Shown piece by piece: positions 10,101 through 16,832 of a DNA stretch of 64,000 bases (position 1 is its first letter; each line of letters begins with the position of its first letter). The position numbers and the translations under genes are program-made. The stretch covers positions 2,431,546 to 2,495,545 of the forward strand of contig CM030942.1 of assembly GCA_018136815.1 (NCBI GenBank). Reading direction: 5' to 3'. Source of the DNA: Isochrysis galbana. Lineage: Eukaryota; Haptophyta; Isochrysidales; Isochrysidaceae. The notes beneath the pieces are model-generated. The model was given only the letters and a program-made list of their open reading frames with translations, was not told the origin of the DNA and did not search any database.

Positions 10101-11253
10101 CGAAGATCTCAAGCAAGCTGTCTGTGAAGAACCCGTACTCGCACCTCCTCGAGACGACCGTCCTTTCCTCGTTAAGACCGACGGTGCTAGCAAGCTCGGC
10201 ATCGCCGGCGTCCTTGCTCAGAAGGACGACGAAGGGAGAGAGCGCGTCGTTGCATACTACGGTCGTAGTTTGAGTCCGGCTGAGCGCCATTGGACAGTTA
10301 CTGAAATCGAACTTCTAGCAGCGCTAGAATCGATCCGGAATTGGAGGCCTTATCTTTGGGGTCGCCACTTCACCCTCGTCGTAGACCATTCAGCATTGCG
10401 CTGGCTTCACACGATGAAAGATCAAGTCACCGGTGGTCCAGCCTCGCGCCTCATGCGATGGGTCCTAAAGCTAGCCGAATATCGATTCGACGTCGTGCAC
10501 AAACCTAGAGTCACTCATTGGGACGCCGACGGCTTATCCCGCTTAGTTGCTCTCGAGCCCGATCACGATCCTCTCCACCACGAGGAGAGTGAGGTCCATT
10601 CTTTCGATTCTTCTGAAATTAACGACATAGTTGCCGCCGCGGTTACTTCATCCACCCTCACTGCTCGCCGCCAACAAGCAAACGATAGGCTCGCTCGTCA
10701 AGCATCGGAATCTTCGGAGTCGATTACCTCCTCGTATCTCGATGTGGGCGTGCCTCATGCCGACGAATTGCGTCAAGCGCTCTCTACCGACGAGTTCGCT
10801 AGCTCGATCCTTTCTGAACTCGCGTCGACCCTTCCGAAAGCTCACGGTTCGATCACCGCCGATCTGGTCTCTGACCTTGGCTCGTCGTCGAAGAAGAGAT
10901 CCCGATTCCTCCTTCGTGATGGCCTACTCTACTACCGTTCGTCAGAAGCGGAAGAGGCTCCTCTTCGTTTATACATTCCGGAGTCCCTTCGTGACACATA
11001 CCTCCGCGCCTACCATGACCACCTTGGTCACCCCGGTGCGACACGGATGTCTACCCTACTTCGTACTCGAGTGTACTGGCCTGGCTTGTCCGCCTCTGTA
11101 TCGGAATACGTTCGAGAGTGCCATGAATGCACTCTTGGCAAACAGTTACCGCGACCGCTCGCGCCCATCCATCCGGTCTTTCTATCGGATCCTATCCTTT
11201 CGACGTCGTCTATTGCGATATTCTTTCGATGGCTCCCACTCACGATTTCGTAG
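4198..11253 (+). CDS. Gypsy Pol polyprotein with methyltransferase-like domain (copy A)
   Basis: The frame is in phase with gag and separated from it only by TAG at 4195-4197. The first ATG is at 4768, giving 2161 codons. Numbered from that ATG, the order is: Ser/Pro/Glu-rich region with SESES repeats (about 1-570); phage-type DNA cytosine methyltransferase-like domain (about 578-775; HPPC with Cys640, ENP at 682-684); aspartic protease (DTGA, Asp1116); reverse transcriptase (YLDD, Asp1641/1642); RNase H (TDGAS, Asp1805); integrase zinc domain (His2083/2088, Cys2118/2121). A 2-bp insertion near 11160 relative to copy B breaks the frame at the start of the integrase core, so copy A is not competent. 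Order PR-RT-RH-IN is Ty3/gypsy. Confidence 0.9.
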   Translation, partial: VVGGAHVRAVTPLPVQGSGPERHPPKDRITLRPGTSTASNRYPKIPQVLDKPCHLHPPLSPASSPIAPTSPKADDSILILDITHESSKPSQPLPLLYQLKPLNRYSTPLPKHPQSKTSRSTKVQPPQAQSNPQSLKSNFACPSHKTSPEYESESKSRSELPSSSYATASPSTSLSPVQSSPVSPVSIPTTMAAQFSGSSPLSFESESKPVFSKPRSEPSESESESEFTTSPSPTTRSTAGLTELQPPTEPPTTTPSGGVFTFGPPRPESESFGISGHVQNSNHTRAPFHEPPRIESKHKLTPEPSATATVSLSEPPFRVSPQPACHSSKLHAAEPIPSVFVPSPSPIARDSASRARVIKPVTESEFTAAPSQPVLATMPLSSSQASASSSSTVATAGGFTFGPAPSVPISKVSPVFGVQHARNNESESEYKSTSPRSPRSTTGVPTPPHQPRAMEELAQPSPSPSQVAESSEFESESTVISAVHPPASPSQVLRRMLRIAEPLRPPPTPAAAAEPPPWPQPSPQSASTTATSLLSPAPTPPTTDCNEVDAWPDSSSDVTMERDHNSLARRGTAASQTELLRPLSQYNRVSKPCPSRLSPVVSQPRRPSPQSGTPPLRVCSSIPSSEPVSTSSISESSFIRPTSPRPPVAASKHSLPLDTTANAIMRVAAINASAIQSFDSSQNNSGVGTRDDTPSPALHALASLRARASGSAVVLPRHLTEAAQELRRPRNGTLASPAAALPKHFDELCAELTKMNQRVQDGLTSGCHAPRVLVVGETSGVVSSMFLLAGADVATCDLYPSEIDYVPHFQGDALHVQNLGWDLVIAHPPCTYLSAVSSQWLSQEPGRRAALESAARVFKSMASATAPFVAVENPRMHAEARRLVGGLTPTQVVQPWEHGTGHQKATGLYLTKGLPPLQPTCVVDGRESAMANLSPSPHRGALRSRTYVGVAGAMAIHWMPVLLRYLSQQGDQASTKKLSALELLACARRSLLDRPSLSSTEATAYEPWSALHRYERGRESSEVSSDPVVPHPATPESDNHEDQKETHDNHDNDTPLYASESTLHDPFSPWTAPPPARASSPRPTTPTTLRKRRQQWQSFGVNGDQKWSNVTLETADEIRAQALAGRGADEESDLAAAVRAPIEFVEAKGIRAEELASLVRRPKTEAQARLEKDWEKMSDHPRHPTDKRGLGYTSPKLSPCPSTHEDDASRPYATIAAVGVPEETTSTLTKNSPEQPLCRPTLSPSDTIAYVTAHRPESVVDTLPSAYPRHCLYVRDLMVCRSGEATGKEGVILADSALTVNSTLADTGAGPSVVTTSLLSSLPNDACVERLPQAVVTPLHGPDGLPLITRGKARIVFSVGGFLFRHTFMVIEGNPMLLLGNDFLATHAASIQLASDSADGSITLGAPSTVAPLEVNGSPSPDAPPIFRVSTSPIAMVPVSLTCAQVCPTSANPITTDFFRGPQAAENDNQLVSEPLFNTADEFAAKAPASCGSEYLLYTHEPITIPAYHRATFHVRIPLALREHEDCAMLVDRLPTRETIDSSPLVIPQVERPNSDHTIAITVVNTDPKPLHLPSFHPVASLQVRFKIHAGTYRRVGDVNSPDVIESLDEDQRKLLEAAKIDPEGRLSMPQREQVRRLLARRIAAFAIDPTNPNHTHVMEVELPLNPGAEAHRHAPSRVGREGEKIIEDEVCKMESAGIIRKSNSSWASRVVLVTKKDGSVRFCVDYRDVNSKLRLEDSPLPLTVEAIDRLSSGQGNLDSLFLCTLDLASGFWGIPIKESDKHITAFTTHRGKYEFNYLPFGVQSGPSYMCRLMDAVLGGLAWEICMPYLDDVGAWSTGVGDSLQAREGSSFQQMLHRLDLVLERLIWAGLTCKMSKCVFFATSAEYLGHVVSREGLRMDPKKVEAVSKIDPTQINSIEAVRSFLGLCSYYRRFIRRFAIRAAPLTALTRKGCDVPVESQTEVCRQAIEDLKQAVCEEPVLAPPRDDRPFLVKTDGASKLGIAGVLAQKDDEGRERVVAYYGRSLSPAERHWTVTEIELLAALESIRNWRPYLWGRHFTLVVDHSALRWLHTMKDQVTGGPASRLMRWVLKLAEYRFDVVHKPRVTHWDADGLSRLVALEPDHDPLHHEESEVHSFDSSEINDIVAAAVTSSTLTARRQQANDRLARQASESSESITSSYLDVGVPHADELRQALSTDEFASSILSELASTLPKAHGSITADLVSDLGSSSKKRSRFLLRDGLLYYRSSEAEEAPLRLYIPESLRDTYLRAYHDHLGHPGATRMSTLLRTRVYWPGLSASVSEYVRECHECTLGKQLPRPLAPIHPVFLSDPILSTSSIAIFFRWLPLTIS
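6487..7095 (+). other. Embedded DNA cytosine methyltransferase-like domain (copy A)
   Basis: Residues about 578-775 of Pol. A Val-Leu-Val-Val-Gly-Glu-x-Ser-Gly start fits the SAM-binding motif I, and CDLYPSE fits the following acidic motif. Then comes GD-x-L ... WDLVIAHPPCTYLS (motif IV, catalytic Cys640), VAVENP (motif VI, Glu682), QPWEHG, KATGLYLTKGLPPLQPT, and near the end RSRTYVGVAGAMA. This order is what I know from small phage and prophage DNA cytosine methyltransferases. It is unlike retroviral dUTPase or protease insertions. Activity is not shown. Copy B carries the same domain with the catalytic motifs intact. Confidence 0.8.
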
Positions 11254-12101
11254 CCGGCCGCTCCGGTTTTGATAAGCTAATTGTTTTCGTCGATTCTCTC
11301 TCTCGTTGGATTGAAGCTGAGCCTTGCAACGGTAACCCCTCTTCCGCGAAATGTCTAGACGTCTTCATGCGTCTCATCGTCTCTCGTTATGGAGTCCCTC
11401 GCCAACTTCGAACCGACGCCGGCTCGAATCTTTGCTCTCGATTAGTTGACCTAATTCTCAAAGCGACCGGAACGGACTTGAGCACTACTGAAGCCTATCG
11501 CCACGAAGGCGTAGGGCTAGTGGAAAGGGTCGAAAAAGTGGGCCTCACCTTCCTCAAGGGCAATCGCGAACGCATGAAGCTCGAGGGCGGCTCGGGCACG
11601 TTTGTGTCCAAGGCGGCCTACTCCACCCGCTGGCATCTATATGTCTCGGCGGGCCAAGGATCCTTCCTAGACGGGAGCTTCCCCCGCAAACTTCTTCTGA
11701 ACGTGAACAACAACATTATCCCGGTGAACTATGGCATTAGGGCGTGCAAAGAGCTGCGTATGCCAGAAGCGATCCACTCCCAACATAAGCTCATGATCCA
11801 CGGCAGCCTCCGCGGCTGCAAAGGCTGGCGCATGGAAGCCGCCCAAGGAATCCCGCCCACGCACCGTTTTTGCGTCTGCGAACAAGAGGCGGCTAAGCGT
11901 CGCGAGCGCACCGAAGCCTACAAACTTAACCCCCGCCCCAAGTCGGCGCACGAGGCGCTGGGTAAAGGTCCGCCTAAGCAATGCTCGCGATTCTCGCAAG
12001 GTCTCTGCCTCAGGAACAAGCGGGGAGTCCGCTGCAACCTCTCCCACGACGTCCCGGGGGCGTGGATCGACAACAAGTGCACCATTCGCTGCCGCAAATA
12101 G
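11127..12101 (+). pseudogene. Chimeric ORF: gypsy integrase fused to LINE zinc-finger ORF
   Basis: An open frame starts inside the frameshifted integrase. It contains the integrase core (CDIL, LRTDAGSN, then VE of the DDE triad). At about 11528 it switches in frame to LINE protein sequence (GLTFLKGNRERMKLEG...). That LINE part ends with a CCCH-type finger (CSRFSQGLC ... C ... H) and stops at TAG 12101. In copy B the same integrase site continues as normal gypsy sequence, so the fusion comes from LINE insertion with target deletion. A short match around the junction (gtcgaaaaa-like) hints at microhomology. Function as a fusion is unlikely. Confidence 0.75.
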
Positions 12102-12107
12102 GACACT

Positions 12108-13728
12108 AGGGCTAGGGCTCTTACACTGGCCGTACCACGTAAAAGCCCTCCAGGCCAAGTGGATCCTAAACTATCTAAACGCAAGAAAAGCGATATGGAA
12201 ACACGGGCTGGATGCTTGGTTCTGCCGGACCGGACTCGGGAGAGGCGCTGTCCTCTCCACGGTCCCGACGAAAACGCTGACGGGCAGCATTAGGGGGAAC
12301 CCGGCACTACCAACCTTCTGGAAAGAGGCCCTCACGAACTTCAGGGACCTCGACGTGCAACCCTCGTTCCTTACGCGGGAAGGCGCGCTTTCACAACCCC
12401 TATGGCACAATCCGCACATCCCCCCTCCTGCGATAAAGGCTCCGTGGGCACGCCTATGGGAAACATTAAACACAAATGTGGTGCACAACGTGTTCAAAGA
12501 CGGCGAATTCACAACGCCCTACAGCAAAGAAGATTGCTCTGCATATGTGGAACACTTACCGGAAGCCTTCATACACGAAGGCCGCACAGTCCACAAAAAA
12601 GAATTCCTTGAGACATGGGACGAGGTAGTCAGACACGCGAAATCCATACTAGGGCGGGCGAGAGAGCGCTCGCCACCGGACACCGGAGGGGACAAAGCCG
12701 AAAGCAGCGGCACCTCACCCCGAGGGTCAGAAGACGCGACACAAGTAAGGGAAATCAGAGTCTCGGAAGGAGACAAATACGTCAGTAGATTCAACAACAT
12801 CTGTCTACAGGCCGGTACCGACTACCTAGGGGAGATAGCCGATACCGGAAGCGTAGTGGAAACGGAAGAGGTCCAACTCTACCACCCTCCCGCAAGATGG
12901 GAGGGCGGCCTCAAGGGTCCGAGGTTTATGGAATACCCCCTAGCGGACGAATACGCCATAAAGAAAGGTAAAATCGCGCTAGATGCGATCACGGTCTCAG
13001 ACATCACCAAAGCAATGCTCAAGAAAGCCCGGAAAAACGACCCACAAGCGGCGAGAACCGCATGGGAAAAGAGACTAAACATCACGAGCGACGAATGGAA
13101 ACATGTGGCCAAACTATACACGCTGCCACTGCTGAAACACGTCGACAAACACATGCACTTCAAACACATTACGCACAGGAGAATAGGCACGAGAAACAGA
13201 TTCGCGGAAAGCACAACGGGAACGTGCAGATTTTGCCGCCGCCACAGAGAAGACTCGTGCCACCTAGCGTGGTGCCCCGAGACAAAAAACATATTCGAAA
13301 CTATAGACGCCATCACCAACTACACGCCTAGCCCCGGAAGGTCGCACGTACAACAAATCAAAGATAGACTCTTCGCGTACCCTGGCAAGAGCACCCCCGA
13401 CAGCCTAAAGACGCTATATATACTAGCGTGGAAGTATATACTCAGAGACTTCTACAAAGTCGAATTCGAGTCGTACGAGTTTCATTACATACCAACCCTA
13501 GAAGCCACACTAGTGAGGTTTACCACCTTGGTGAGAGGGCTCGCTATACCGGGCTCTCACAGCCACATGCGCACTCGCAAGGCCGCCCAAGGAAGGAAAC
13601 CAAAACTTAAACAACCGATTGAACACAGCGCCCCCGCGTTTATTGTGAAGGAGAAAGGCAGACTACAATTGGGCGAGAATTTTAGCCTCGTGGCACAGGC
13701 GCTCGACCTTGCCGAGAGGCTCGCCTGA
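12108..13728 (+). pseudogene. LINE ORF2 C-terminal region
   Basis: The frame is open from about 12117 (LHWPYHVKALQAKWIL...) to TGA at 13726-13728, although its first ATG lies much later. It covers the region behind the reverse transcriptase. Features are Trp-rich segments, a long acidic/Thr linker, then WEKRLNITSDEWKH, MHFKH, a C-x2-C-x8-H-x4-C zinc knuckle and an ILAWKYILRDFYK helix. The 3' part is colinear with the fragments at 1916-2577 and 30198-31017. EN and RT are absent, so this copy cannot move by itself. Confidence 0.75.
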
Positions 13729-14060
13729 AGCAGCGAAACGCTCTCATACAATCGGAGGCAAAGACACGGGGTAGTCAGTAGCCATGGCACGAGCAAAAAC
13801 ACGACATAGATAACGCCGCAGACCGAAAAGCATCCAGGATATGCATGTCACTCAGCGGCGTAGGAGGAAGGCGTGCATGCACCGCTGAGGGCAGGCGCAC
13901 TCCGCCCAACCCGTGACCCCCGCAGGACCCGGGCCCCTAAGTAGAGCACGAGGGGAGCTGCCGCAAGGCGGGAAGTGAGGGAGAGGAAGGGGAATGGGCG
14001 TGGCTACGGATATGTGACCCAGTGCCACGTGCGAGGCGAGATTATTAAAAGTTTTTTTTT
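13729..14060 (+). other. LINE 3' UTR and T-run tail
   Basis: Non-coding. It ends in GCGAGATTATTAAAAG plus nine T. The same end is present at 30198-30250 (minus strand) and in the SINE-like repeats at 22764, 58458 and 60080. That marks it as the reverse-transcriptase recognition end of the family. Confidence 0.65.
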
Positions 14061-14113
14061 CCGTCTCGTATGGTTAAATGAACTCTCTTGGCTCGACATC
14101 GGGAGACGTCTCG

Positions 14114-14128
14114 ATTTAAGTCGGGGGG
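14114..14128 (+). other. Gypsy polypurine tract
   Basis: TTTAAGTCGGGGGG stands directly before the LTR start TGTTG, as expected for the plus-strand primer. The same tract precedes the copy B LTR (32421-32435, minus strand). Confidence 0.6.
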
Positions 14129-15533
14129 TGTTGTATTCCTGCCCATCTGAAGGCTATAGGCATGAATATTCGTGTAAGGTACGCGCTCACAATTACAATT
14201 GAACAGTTCTACGTGTTGCCACTGACGCACAAGACACACAGATTCGGATTCCCCATGGTCTCAAGTCCAGGTTTGCAGATTTTGGTCTCGAAATTTGCGA
14301 TTCGAATTTTGTTTTTGCTGTTACTATAATTGTTGGCTCGTTTAAGGTAATAAACCGGCATGACTTCGACTTTTCGTTCTGCAGTCGCTCTGCGAGACTC
14401 TCTCTCTCTCTCTCCGTCCGCCTCTCCTCGGCCGACGGCAGGAAGATTCGTCCAAAACATTCTCCGGTCCCAAGATATCTCGTGGGGGGTCTCTCCGCGC
14501 TCCGCGAGGGAAAGGACGCGATCTCGCTCCGAGATCGGCCTCGCGCCCTCCCAAGCTGCCCCGCCGTGCCCTCGGTCCCTCGCCCCCCCCCCCGCGGCAG
14601 GTTCTTTCCCTCGGCGTGCCGTCCGTCGCCTCCGGCCGTTATATTATTCCCCTCCCCGCGCGAGGTTCTTTTCTCCTCCGCGCGCGGTTCGTTTCCTCCG
14701 GCCGTCGTTCGTTCCCCCCCCCCGCGCGCGCTCTGTTCCCCGCCCCTCGCTTCGGTTCCTCTCGCGATTCCTTCGATGATTGCCTCCATCTCGTCCGCTC
14801 TTCTTCGCGATCCTCGCGGAGGGGGCACCGACGTTTAACGTTAGTTTCGCCGCGGTTTCGGTAAAAGAAAGGAAGAACGAATGGCACGCGCCTCGCGTCT
14901 CGCGTCTTGTTTCGTCGCCCCTTGCTCGTCGCTTGTCTAGAAAGTCTCTCCGCACATCGCCTTCTTCCCCCGCGCGAGTTTGGATCTCTCCTCGACCCTC
15001 CGCGTTGGCTTCAGCGGACGAGTTTCACTTTAACGATAGTCCGAACCCTTCGTTTGCGTAGTTTTGCGCTCTCTTTCCGTATATCTTCGCGCATGACGAG
15101 CGATCGCGACTTCAGCCTTCGCCGCGCGGGAAGGGTTTGTTTATCGTATGATTCCGGAATGTTTACGTTAGTTTTCTGAGCCCAAGGACTTTGGTTTTTG
15201 GTTTCTTGTGAGTGTTTTTTGTAGCAACTTCGTCGAGTCCCACCGTGTTCCCAAGCGAGTCCCCCCGAGTTCCCGAGTCCATACCCCGAGTCAACGAGTC
15301 AATACAAGCCAAGCACGCGCCTGAGCCACCCCCAGTCGCCTGCCACCACCTCCCACAAGCCTCCTTCCACACCTCCGCGCCCTCCGTGCGTCGTGCGTCG
15401 TGCGTCGATCACCATGCCCTTAGTCAACCCCGAGGAAAGCTCCATGAGCTCCCCGCAAGAACCGCTTTCCGCGCTAGCTGCCGGCGCGCCCTCGCAGGCA
15501 ATCTCCAAGAGTGAGATCAGCCATGCTCTGACA
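14129..15533 (+). repeat. Gypsy 3' LTR (copy A), 1405 bp
   Basis: It begins TGTTGTATTCC and ends GCTCTGACA. The copy B LTR has almost the same length (1403 bp) and the same ends. The body is very G+C rich with C-runs, a TTTAACG-containing segment and a GAGTCC-rich 3' part. Short ORFs in the LTR, including one starting MPLVNPEESS near 15414, are in every copy, but nothing shows they are translated. Confidence 0.75.
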
Positions 15534-15738
15534 GTTGGGGGCAGTTAGTTAACTACTTGCGCTCTTTAGGAGGTAGGTATCTACCACTAACTGAGTTAAC
15601 TACTTAACTGCTTCTCCTAGTCCCTGGCCTTGCTTATAAAAGTAGTTGATCAGCGAGATATCTTAAAGTTGAAAGCAGACCTACAACCATTATGGAGGAT
15701 CAAATTCAACCAAGGCGCTATCACCATTCCCAAGGAAA
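15534..15738. other. Residual Copia internal or flank sequence
   Basis: No gene is seen. There is an imperfect inverted repeat built from GTTAACTA/TAGTTAAC units around 15545-15610. Confidence 0.4.
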
Positions 15739-15972
15739 ATGGTCACGCGCGATTCAATCAAAACCCCAGGGGTCACCGCTCGCACCCGTCATTATGTTCG
15801 CTGGTTGCTTTACGCTCGAGAGCAATTTCTACATCATATTTCAGCCCTGAAATGGATCTCGACTCTCGACTTCCCAGATATGACCGCTGACATATTCACC
15901 AAATGTCTCGACAAAACTACATTTCTTCGTCATCGTTGTTCCCTGCTAAATGAAAAGATCTGTCCTAACTAG
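15739..15972 (+). pseudogene. Copia Pol C-terminal (RNase H) remnant
   Basis: About 77 codons end at TAG 15970-15972. The segment TARTRHYVRWLLYAREQF...TADIFTK is the classic Copia RNase H ending (a TKHIDIRYHF...ADIFTK type motif) that lies just before the polypurine tract and 3' LTR. All upstream Copia domains are missing. Confidence 0.75.
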
Positions 15973-15995
15973 CGTTGAGTCACGCTGTGGGGGAG

Positions 15996-16179
15996 TGTTT
16001 GACTCTGACCTCTGAGCGAGGGTTTTGTAGTATACGTGTCAGATCTACTCCGAGTGAAGGGAGGGGAACGTACCGTTGTCACCGTCGACGTTGTGTGAGC
16101 GCGCTAGCTCAATGATGTTCCCCTTGGTCTACACGATATTGCTATCAATCACTGGGCCCCAATGGGTTGGGGCCAAACA
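15996..16179 (+). repeat. Copia 3' LTR
   Basis: A 184-bp LTR partner of 989-1172. It starts TGTTTGACTC after the purine tract GTGGGGGAG, ends CCAAACA and is followed by CTCTC. Confidence 0.8.
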
Positions 16180-16832
16180 CTCTCCCCCTCTCTCTCCCCC
16201 TCTGTCTCGCGCGGGCAGTACATCGTTACACCCGTGTTTTAAGTTTTAAGTATAGGAAACGTCGTACATATTTAAGGTTAAGGGGATTAGAAAGGATTCA
16301 TAGAAGGGGTGGCCACCGACGGGTGAGTGGCGGGCGCGCGCGGCGCCAGCGAGGAGCTCTCCCTGTGCGAGAGAGGCTGAGGCCCATATATGGCATGTTA
16401 TAGCCCTAACAGCATTGCGCATTGCGGTGACCAGGGCGGCCGATAGCACACAGAATAAATAGCCATAGCCATGGCCCGATCGTTCGTCGCGGCGGGATGG
16501 GGGTGGGCGGGAGAGGAGGGGTACGGCGCGCGCTGCATGGCCCTATCATTTTAGCGATAGTTGAAGTTAAGACATGTAACAACAACCACCGCTGAGAAGA
16601 CAACTCAAGGGGGCACGCTGAAGAGATTCGAACCACACAAGCCAAGGCTGGCCATACGGACCAAAGTTTTGGCGTCGAATTGACGGCCTTGATACGCTGG
16701 CTTGTGAGCAACACCTTGACACGCCCAGGCGCCTCCGTATGTACAAGCATTGCGCTGGTGTGCGCACTAAGCTAGCATAAAATGAGGAAGAGAGCGCTGC
16801 CTGGCGTTCTGCACTTGTTCCACGACAACACC
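16180..16832. other. Intergenic, no gene seen
   Basis: A CT-rich start is followed by unremarkable sequence. It is the 3' flank of the minus-strand gene that ends at 16833. Confidence 0.5.

Larger units (their letters stand above)
11528..14060 (+). mobile_element. LINE inserted in gypsy copy A, internally deleted
   Basis: This LINE lies in the same orientation as its host. Its 5' part (11528-12101) encodes the zinc-finger region. An internal deletion at about 12102-12108 removes the endonuclease and most of the reverse transcriptase. The C-terminal ORF follows (12108-13728), then about 320 bp of 3' UTR and a tail GATTATTAAAAG plus nine T. Gypsy sequence resumes at 14061. About 1.4 kb of gypsy (rest of integrase and chromodomain) is missing at the insertion site. 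Confidence 0.75.
2584..15533 (+). mobile_element. Ty3/gypsy chromovirus copy A (degraded, with LINE insert)
   Basis: A gypsy-type element in plus orientation. It has an LTR fragment (2584-2836), a 5'-truncated gag (2837-4197), pol with an embedded methyltransferase-like domain (4198-11253), a frameshifted integrase tail (to 11527), a LINE insert (11528-14060), a short 3' internal stretch with polypurine tract (14061-14128) and a 1405-bp 3' LTR (14129-15533). It is nearly identical to minus-strand copy B (31018-43247), so the two form inverted repeats. The junction at 2836/2837 joins LTR to mid-gag, meaning the 5' leader and the gag N-terminus were deleted. Confidence 0.85.
989..16179 (+). mobile_element. 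Copia-type LTR retrotransposon, heavily nested
   Basis: Two 184-bp direct repeats (989-1172 and 15996-16179) begin TGTTTG or TGTTGG and end CAAACA, as LTRs do. The 5' one is followed at once by a TGG-starting primer-binding-like site. The 3' one is preceded by a purine tract and by the C-terminal RNase H segment of a Copia Pol. CTCTC flanks both outer ends (984-988 and 16180-16184), compatible with a 5-bp target-site duplication, though the flanks are CT-rich. Almost all internal Copia sequence is gone. The space now holds two LINE fragments, gypsy copy A and a third LINE. I infer one ancient Copia insertion that served as a nest. Confidence 0.75.

Noticed and set aside
12200-13800. Host gene with zinc finger at 12108-13728
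   Set aside because: Paralogous fragments at 1916-2577 and 30198-31017 and a T-run tail show that it is LINE sequence.
14193-14955. Several open frames in the gypsy LTR, both strands
   Set aside because: They recur in each LTR copy, differ in length because of G/C-run indels, and none is preserved.
16610-16690. tRNA-like T-loop (GGTTCGAATC on the minus strand)
   Set aside because: The bases on either side do not form a 5-bp T stem, and no acceptor or anticodon arm could be found.
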